In this document: one piece after another, positions 58,811-64,000 of the stretch
Numbering within the stretch: the first letter of the stretch is position 1
How the letters are laid out: each line of letters opens with the position of its first letter
Assembly (NCBI GenBank): GCA_963743015.1
Contig: CAVUOD010000031.1
Location: 310,001-374,000, forward strand
Direction of reading: 5' to 3'
DNA length: 64,000 nt
Source: CAVSRC01 sp963743015
GTDB taxonomy: Bacteria; Pseudomonadota; Alphaproteobacteria; Rhizobiales; Kaistiaceae
Position numbers and translations under genes: made by a program
Notes under the pieces: generated by a model
Databases searched by the model: none
What the model was told of the DNA's origin: nothing
The model's input: the letters and a program-made list of their open reading frames with translations, nothing else

Positions 58811-60238
58811 TTAGAGTCCGGCCTGTTCCATCTGCTTGTTGATGCTTGCGGCGAGTTGGTCGAGACCCTCGTCGACTGGCACCTGGTTGGCGACCATCCG
58901 CTGCAGCGCTGCCGCCCAGTCAGTGGTCACGTTGAAGAACAGCGGCTGCGGCGTGAAGTAGATCTTCGAGCCCGGTGCCGACTTCTGGAACTGCTCGAGA
59001 TAGCCGACGCTGCTGGCCATCTTGTTCTTGAAGCCTTCATCGTCCCACACCGACTGACGTGCCGGGTCGACGAACTGCATCTTCACACCGCCGAAGAGGT
59101 CATGCTCCTTCGACGTTGCCCACTGCAGCCAGTACCAGGCGGCGTCCTTCTGCTGGGAGAAGCTCGACATGGCGAGCGACCAGATCCAGACGTTCGGGGT
59201 CGGCTCGGTCGCGCCCGGCTTGGCGGCGAAGGCGTGGAAGCCGATATTGCCCTTCTCCTTGGTATCGCCGGTGTTCTGGAAATAGCCAAGAATGTCGGCG
59301 TCGAAGATCATGCCGGTGGCGCCGGCACCGAGGTCGTTACCGACCTGGTACCAGGTGTAGGTCGCCCAGTTCTTCGGCCCGGAGTCCTGGATCATCTTCA
59401 CCCAGAGCTTGGTGAACTCCTTGGCGTCGGGGCTGTTCATGGCGGCCTTCAGGTGGCCGTTCTCCACGACGAAGTCCTTGGCGCCGTAGTTGGAGTAGCC
59501 GGACAGGAAGCCGGGGTGGATCGTTGCCCAGGAGCGCGATCCGCGCACCGCGATGCCGTAAGCGTCGGTGTCCTTCTGAATCTTCGCGGCCGCATCCATG
59601 AGGCCGGGGAGATCCTTCGGGAGATCGATCTTGTTGGCGTCGAACAGGCGCTTGTTGTAGCTGACCGAGTTGAGCTCGAACGCCCAGGGCAGGGCCCACT
59701 GCTTCGCGCCGGGACCGCCGAGCGGATCGCCGGGCTTGCCGGACCACGAATCCGACGCAAGGATGGTCGGGATCATGTCGGCCTTGTCCCAAGCCGGCGA
59801 GGTCTTGGGCGAGTCGATGAATTCGTTCAGGTCGACCAGCCATCCGGCGGGGCCGTACTGCCAGGTCTGGTAGGCGCCAGTCATGAAGCAGTCATACTGG
59901 CTCGACTTGGACGACAGCGCGGCGGTCACCTTGTCGAAGTAGACGTCTTCCGGGAACACGTCGTACTTGACTTCCATCCCCGTCAATTTCTTGAAGGAGT
60001 CGACGTCAGCGATCATCGCGTCGGTGTAGGGGTGCTTGTTGAGCAGCAGGTTGATGGTCTTGCCCTTATGCGCCTGCCAGTCGAAGTCCGCAGCCATGGC
60101 GCTGGTCACCGACTCGCTCAGGAGCATGTTGCCGACGCCGGCTGCCAGACCGAGCTTGGCGGCGCCACCCATCAGTTCGCGCCGGCTCATCTTGCCCGCC
60201 ACAAAGGCGTCTATGAGATTTCTTTCCTTGTCATGCAT
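58811..60238 (-). CDS. Tat-exported sugar-binding protein (CUT1 type)
   Basis: The protein has 475 residues. The N terminus carries a Tat signal, KMSRRELMGGAAKLGLAAGVG, rather than a Sec signal. The mature part is an ExtR/SBP_bac_1-type binder: DVFPEDVYFDKVTAALSSKSSQYDCFMTGAYQTWQYG, PWAFELNSVSYNKRLFDANKIDLP and NVWIWSLAMSSFSQQKDAAWYWLQW. The start has GGAGGA upstream. The system (one binding protein, two permeases, two ATPases) resembles rhizobial glycerol-type operons, but the ligand is unknown. Confidence 0.88.
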   Translation of the reverse strand: MHDKERNLIDAFVAGKMSRRELMGGAAKLGLAAGVGNMLLSESVTSAMAADFDWQAHKGKTINLLLNKHPYTDAMIADVDSFKKLTGMEVKYDVFPEDVYFDKVTAALSSKSSQYDCFMTGAYQTWQYGPAGWLVDLNEFIDSPKTSPAWDKADMIPTILASDSWSGKPGDPLGGPGAKQWALPWAFELNSVSYNKRLFDANKIDLPKDLPGLMDAAAKIQKDTDAYGIAVRGSRSWATIHPGFLSGYSNYGAKDFVVENGHLKAAMNSPDAKEFTKLWVKMIQDSGPKNWATYTWYQVGNDLGAGATGMIFDADILGYFQNTGDTKEKGNIGFHAFAAKPGATEPTPNVWIWSLAMSSFSQQKDAAWYWLQWATSKEHDLFGGVKMQFVDPARQSVWDDEGFKNKMASSVGYLEQFQKSAPGSKIYFTPQPLFFNVTTDWAAALQRMVANQVPVDEGLDQLAASINKQMEQAGL

Positions 60239-60889
60239 TTAACGATCCTCCGTTCGTTGCACCTGCGTTCCTCCGCGGCCATCGCTTCATCAGACCGGGA
60301 TTCTTTTTCAATGTGCGTATGCAGCGCACACTTCCCTTGCCCGGCCAGCGTGCATAGCCGACCTTCTGGCTCGGATGCTCATCACGTCGCTGTCGACGAC
60401 GGCGCACCTTCTTCTTCAGCTGCTCGCGTTCCAGCACAAACGACCGCCGGTCGCAGCCACTGAACGATTGTTGAGCCGTGTCGTCTAATCTTCCGAAATA
60501 CTGAATCTGCGGAGATTAGAAGCGATCCATATCGTTTTACCGCCACTCGTCAACGCAAGCGCACTCGCTTTGACGATGGCGCACGTAGTTACTCCTCCCA
60601 TTTGAGCCAAACTGGCTTGGCCCGACATCTGGATTTCTATCGCAAAAAGACATCGTACGCAACTTTTGTTGAGACCTGATGCAAATTTGGCACTTGCTAC
60701 TCCAGCGAGCCAACGCTGAAGGATGCCAATGGCGTTGCGAAAATTCTTATTGTTCAAATGCTTAAGTCGATTTATGGGGGGAGTAGCGGCAGCCCCGGCG
60801 CCAGCTTCATGCATACTGGATTTCTGGGATCCCGATGAAATTTTGTTGTCGTTTGATCAAATATCGGATATGCATCGCGCAAAGCGGGT
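60239..60889. other. Intergenic region with AT-rich promoter area
   Basis: About 650 bases separate the divergent binding-protein and ROK genes. The stretch 60480-60880 is visibly lower in GC than its flanks and probably holds the promoters of both. A minus-strand 109-codon frame here has no ribosome site or recognisable domain and is not annotated. No TWGTAWKATGAT-type motif was seen. Confidence 0.55.
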
Positions 60890-62170
60890 ATGAAGAGCGT
60901 GCAGCCCACGAGTTCGCCAGCAAGTGCGCCGCGTCGCATACGTCAGGCCAACGCCATGGCGGCCCTTCATGCGCTGCACCGCTTCCGTCGTCTGAGTCGT
61001 GCTGATCTTGCCAGGAAGATGGGCCTCAACCGTTCATCGTCTGGGAATATTATCGCGGAACTGACGGCGGCCGGCTTCGTCCGCGAGGTTCAACAGGAAA
61101 ACAAGCCAAAACGCACCGGACAAACGCGTGCCGGACGCCCGGGGACCCTGCTTGAGCTGGTACCCGACGCGATGTTCTTCCTGGGGGCCGAGATCGGCGC
61201 GGAACATATCACCACCGTCGAGATCGATCTGACCGCGAACATCGTCCGCAGCGCGACGGAGCCGTTCGACGGGCCCACTGTTCCGGTCGAGGAAGCGATC
61301 GCCGGTGCCGTGCGGCAGGCCTTTCACGATGTGCCGTCGGAACGAATGGATCGCTTCGGCGGATTCGGCCTGACGGCGCCGGCGCAGATGGATGCGGATG
61401 GGCGCGTGACCAGCGCTCCAATCCTCGGCTGGAAGGATGTCAACCTGACCACCTTGACCGAGGCCGCCTTGCCCGTGAACGTCCCGGTTCTGGCCGAAAA
61501 TGACGCGAACGCGTTCGCCATCGGGTCAACCTATTCGCAAAGCAAGGCACAGTCCGGGGTGACCGTATTCCTGGTCATCGAGAGCGGTGTAGGCGGGGGA
61601 ATTGCCATTGACGGCAGGCTGTTTCGTGGTGCGCGCGGCCTTGCCGGCGAGGTCGGGCATCTCATCATGCCCGGACGCGAGGAACGCAAGCTGGAACAGT
61701 CCATCGGCCTGGGGCACACGCTGGCGCGCTACCGGTTGAGCACGAAACGGGAGGACCTCGGTCTGCAGGACTTCCTGACGGATGTGCGCGACCGCGCGCC
61801 CTATGCCATCACGATCGCCGACGATTGGGCACAGGCCTTGGCCTTCGCGGTGGTGCAGGTTACCTGCATGATCGACCCGGACCGCATTGTCCTTGGCGGG
61901 GCGATGGCCCAGTTGTATCCGCTGGTGGCCGCGCGCGTCGCCGCTCATATCCGCGGCCTGCGCGACGAAAGCATTCGCGCCCCTGAGATCGTGCTGAACG
62001 AAGATGCGGTTCATGGCTCCGCCTTCGGCGCCGCCTGCATCATGCATCAGCGTTTTTTTTCGCTGGAGAATGAGCGTTTGCCGAAGCTTTATTCGGCCAC
62101 GGGACAGCGCGCCGAGAGTTCCTTTTTGCCCCATCACCTCGGCGATATGTTGCCGGTCTCGACAAATTGA
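60890..62170 (+). CDS. ROK-family transcriptional regulator (NagC/XylR type)
   Basis: The protein has 426 residues. An N-terminal winged-helix (about 15-80) has NAMAALHALHRFRRLSRADLARKMGLNRSSSGNIIAEL. The ROK sugar-binding domain follows, with PVLAENDANAFAIGS, VTVFLVIESGVGGGIAIDG and LFRGARGLAGEVGHLIM. The usual CxCGxxGC zinc cluster is absent. It is divergent from the sugar ABC operon and probably controls it and the SDR gene downstream. Confidence 0.85.
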   Translation: MKSVQPTSSPASAPRRIRQANAMAALHALHRFRRLSRADLARKMGLNRSSSGNIIAELTAAGFVREVQQENKPKRTGQTRAGRPGTLLELVPDAMFFLGAEIGAEHITTVEIDLTANIVRSATEPFDGPTVPVEEAIAGAVRQAFHDVPSERMDRFGGFGLTAPAQMDADGRVTSAPILGWKDVNLTTLTEAALPVNVPVLAENDANAFAIGSTYSQSKAQSGVTVFLVIESGVGGGIAIDGRLFRGARGLAGEVGHLIMPGREERKLEQSIGLGHTLARYRLSTKREDLGLQDFLTDVRDRAPYAITIADDWAQALAFAVVQVTCMIDPDRIVLGGAMAQLYPLVAARVAAHIRGLRDESIRAPEIVLNEDAVHGSAFGAACIMHQRFFSLENERLPKLYSATGQRAESSFLPHHLGDMLPVSTN

Positions 62171-62537
62171 GCTAAGACCTCAGCCTCAATAGCATGCGCC
62201 GACCCCCGGCGAGGTCAAAGTCGGGTTGCCGGGTTGCGTGCCCGGGAGGTCAGGCCAGGCATGAGTACGGGGCCGTCACTAGTTGCTTCGGATTGGCCGG
62301 GTGCCACGGTCGTTGCGAGCGAGATCCGCATGGGAATCGCGGCCGCAGCAGTGGGTACGGGATCTTCTGGAACCAGCAAATCTGGACGAACCGCTTGCGA
62401 GCGGCGGGCGCGCGCCCGTTGTGCGCAGCGTGACCGGATCGGTCCTGCTGGCGGATGGCGGCTAGACCACACGCCGAAGCGGACGAATATGAACCAAACG
62501 TCCCGCACCGCGGGATACTGCTGAAAGGAGAGACAAG
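62171..62537. other. Intergenic region between ROK and SDR genes
   Basis: About 370 bases. Apart from the possible SDR tail at 62283-62465, no gene is supported. The right end carries GGAGAGAC as the SDR ribosome site. Confidence 0.5.
62283..62465 (+). pseudogene. Possible 3' remnant of an SDR gene
   Basis: The frame ends LLEPANLDEPLAS...VRSVTGSVLLADGG before a stop at 62463-62465. The VTG-VLLADGG close is typical of short-chain dehydrogenase C termini. No start, Rossmann motif or catalytic Tyr/Lys is present upstream. Support is weak; chance is possible. Confidence 0.35.
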
Positions 62538-63266
62538 ATGGCCAACCAAATGGGCGGCAAGGTCGCCGCGGTTACCGGCGCGGCATCGGGCATCGGGCTG
62601 GCGTGTGCCGAGGCGCTGATCGCGGAAGGCGCGCGCGTCGTGTTCGTGGATCGTGACGAAGCGGCGGTGAAGAAGCTCTGCGAGAAGCATGGCGATGCGG
62701 CGATCCCGCTGATCATCGATCTTCTGTCGCCGGAAAGCTGCGCGACGCTGCTGCCTGCAACGCTGGAAAAGGCCGGCCGTCTCGACATCCTCCTCGCCAA
62801 TGCCGGCGTTTATATCGGTGGCAATCTGGTCGAGGCCGATTCTGCCGCCATCGACCGCCTGCTCAATCTCAACGTCAATGCCGCGATCAAGAACGTGCAC
62901 GACGTGCTGCCGCACATGATCGAGCGCGGCAGCGGCGACATCATCGTCACCAGCTCGGTCGCCGGCCATTACCCGGTTCCGTGGGAGCCGGTCTATTCGG
63001 CGTCGAAATGGGCCATCACCTGTTTCGTGCAGACGGTGCGACGCCAGGTCAACAAGCTCGGCGTGCGCGTCGCCCAGGTTTCGCCGGGCCCGGTGATCAG
63101 TGCGCTGCTTGCCGACTGGCCCGAGGAGAATCTGCGCAAGGCCAAGGAATCGGGCAGCCTGATCGAGCCCACCGAGGTTTCTGACGCGGTCATGTTCATG
63201 CTCACCCGCTCGCGCAATGTGACCATTCGCGACATGATCGTCCTGCCCACCAATTTCGACATCTAG
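62538..63266 (+). CDS. Short-chain dehydrogenase, polyol dehydrogenase-like
   Basis: The protein has 242 residues. The NAD-binding motif is VTGAASGIG (12-20), with a LANAG at 86-90. The catalytic Ser-Tyr-Lys is TSSVAGHYPVPWEPVYSASKW (Ser139/140, Tyr153, Lys157). The sequence resembles ribitol or galactitol dehydrogenases. The start has AAAGGAGAG upstream. Its place beside a ROK regulator and CUT1 importer suggests it oxidises a sugar alcohol. Confidence 0.82.
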   Translation: MANQMGGKVAAVTGAASGIGLACAEALIAEGARVVFVDRDEAAVKKLCEKHGDAAIPLIIDLLSPESCATLLPATLEKAGRLDILLANAGVYIGGNLVEADSAAIDRLLNLNVNAAIKNVHDVLPHMIERGSGDIIVTSSVAGHYPVPWEPVYSASKWAITCFVQTVRRQVNKLGVRVAQVSPGPVISALLADWPEENLRKAKESGSLIEPTEVSDAVMFMLTRSRNVTIRDMIVLPTNFDI

Positions 63267-63392
63267 GCAGGAGCCGGACCCGCGGTACCGGACATGCCGG
63301 AGACGGTCCATGACGGACTGTCTCCGGACTCTGGCCAAAATCAATCGCTGCGATGGATGCTTTCCCGCGCCTTGCGGTCACGGGGCATGTGT

Positions 63393-64000
63393 CTAGGCTG
63401 CGATCTGCACGCGTCTGTTTTCCGACATCAGTTTGCGGAACGCGGAGGGCGGCATGCCCTTCTGATTGAGGAACTGACGATTGAAGTTCGAAAGATTGTT
63501 GAATCCCGAACTCGTAGCAGATCTTGGTGATCGACAACGTCGTGTCGCTCAGGAGCTGACAGGCGAGATTGATACGCAACCTGCCGATGTACTGGATCGG
63601 CGTCATGCCGGTGTGCCGCCGGAACGAGCGCGAGAAGGCACTGGGCGTGAGACCGGCGATCTGGGCAAGCCCGGCTTCACGGAAATTTTCGGTCAGGTGT
63701 TCGCGCAAGTAGGCGAGCACCTTGTTGATGCCGGTCGACATGTAGCCGGACGGATCGGGAACATAAGAGGCGCTGGCCAATGGCTCGACACATTTGGAGC
63801 GGTTGAGCGCGCCCATGATGCCAAGAAACAATTCGACCCGGCGTGCGCCGCGCGCAGTCATCAGCTCGCCCATCAGGGGAGCGACCTCGTCGACGGTCTC
63901 CTTGCCGAACAACAGCCCGCGTCTGCTGTCGGCGAGCATGTCCTGAAACTCCGAGATTTCCGGGACCACCGGCATCAGGTTGTTAATGAAATCTTCGGTG
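63393..64000 (-). CDS. AraC-family transcriptional regulator, partial and frameshifted
   Basis: The gene runs off the right edge; its 5' end is outside the window. The visible part has a linker LPEISEFQDMLADSRRG-like region and an AraC HTH: AYLREHLTENFREAGLAQIAGLTPSAFSRSFRRHTGMTPIQYI. Near 63503 one extra A shifts the frame; corrected, it reads FNNLSNFNRQFLNQKGMPPSAFRKLM and stops at 63393-63395, the expected AraC C terminus. It is convergent with the SDR gene. Confidence 0.8.

Noticed and set aside
60485..60814. A 109-codon minus-strand frame in the ABC-ROK spacer
   Set aside because: AT-rich promoter region, no start site and no domain.

Overview
The window is high-GC alphaproteobacterial chromosome, most likely from a Hyphomicrobiales (rhizobial-type) soil or plant-associated bacterium. 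The reasons are inferential: a ureDAB-C-EFG urease locus, many sugar ABC transporters led by their binding proteins, an E. coli-like yehZYXW osmoprotectant operon, and araA, galKT and lyxK-sgbUE-type catabolic genes interleaved with transporters. No species assignment is possible from the sequence alone. About 65 genes are supported, including one tRNA (Leu, anticodon CAA), one decayed IS481-type element, and two gene remnants.

Layout. 0-3 kb: end of an EamA permease whose last codons are replaced by a broken IS481-like element, then a sulfite-oxidase-like molybdoprotein with a frameshifted flavin reductase. 3-8.3 kb: DsbB, a YqaA-type membrane protein, tRNA-Leu, and a run of exported proteins: a lipoprotein, a HET-C/phospholipase-C-like protein, an MliC lysozyme-inhibitor-like protein, and a VHL-LprI-SH3 protein. 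A duplicated segment brackets the last two. 8.3-11.4 kb: MsbA-type exporter and an M20 amidohydrolase. 11.4-18.4 kb: urease, with unrelated genes inserted in the opposite direction. 18.6-26.8 kb: D,D-carboxypeptidase, a frameshifted CobW-like GTPase, YdcF, TusA, a polysaccharide flippase with a GNAT partner, CAP and ICMT proteins, and a lipase-like protein. 26.8-30.7 kb: yehZYXW osmoprotectant ABC system. 31.5-33 kb: a Cys-rich exported protein and a Tat-exported protein resembling the alanyl-tRNA synthetase catalytic core.

33-63 kb is a sugar-catabolism island. It carries a galactofuranose/pentose ABC system (ytfQRT-yjfF) with a FadR-type GntR regulator, divergent araA/araD, galK-galT, a second ribose-type ABC system, a TpiB/LerI-like isomerase with a Cof phosphatase, lyxK-sgbU-sgbE (L-xylulose to D-xylulose-5-P), and a HAD phosphatase. 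A third ABC system follows, with two ATPases, two permeases and a Tat-exported binding protein, then a ROK regulator, an SDR dehydrogenase and an AraC regulator cut off by the window edge.

Three promoter regions in the island (ytfQ, araA/araD and the second binding-protein gene) share an operator-like motif, TWGTAWKATGAT. It resembles FadR-family sites, so one regulator, probably the GntR protein encoded here, may tie them together. All four binding-protein-first ABC operons in the window have a strong hairpin between the binding-protein gene and the next gene. Four genes carry a single extra base that breaks an otherwise good frame, which looks more like sequence error than decay.
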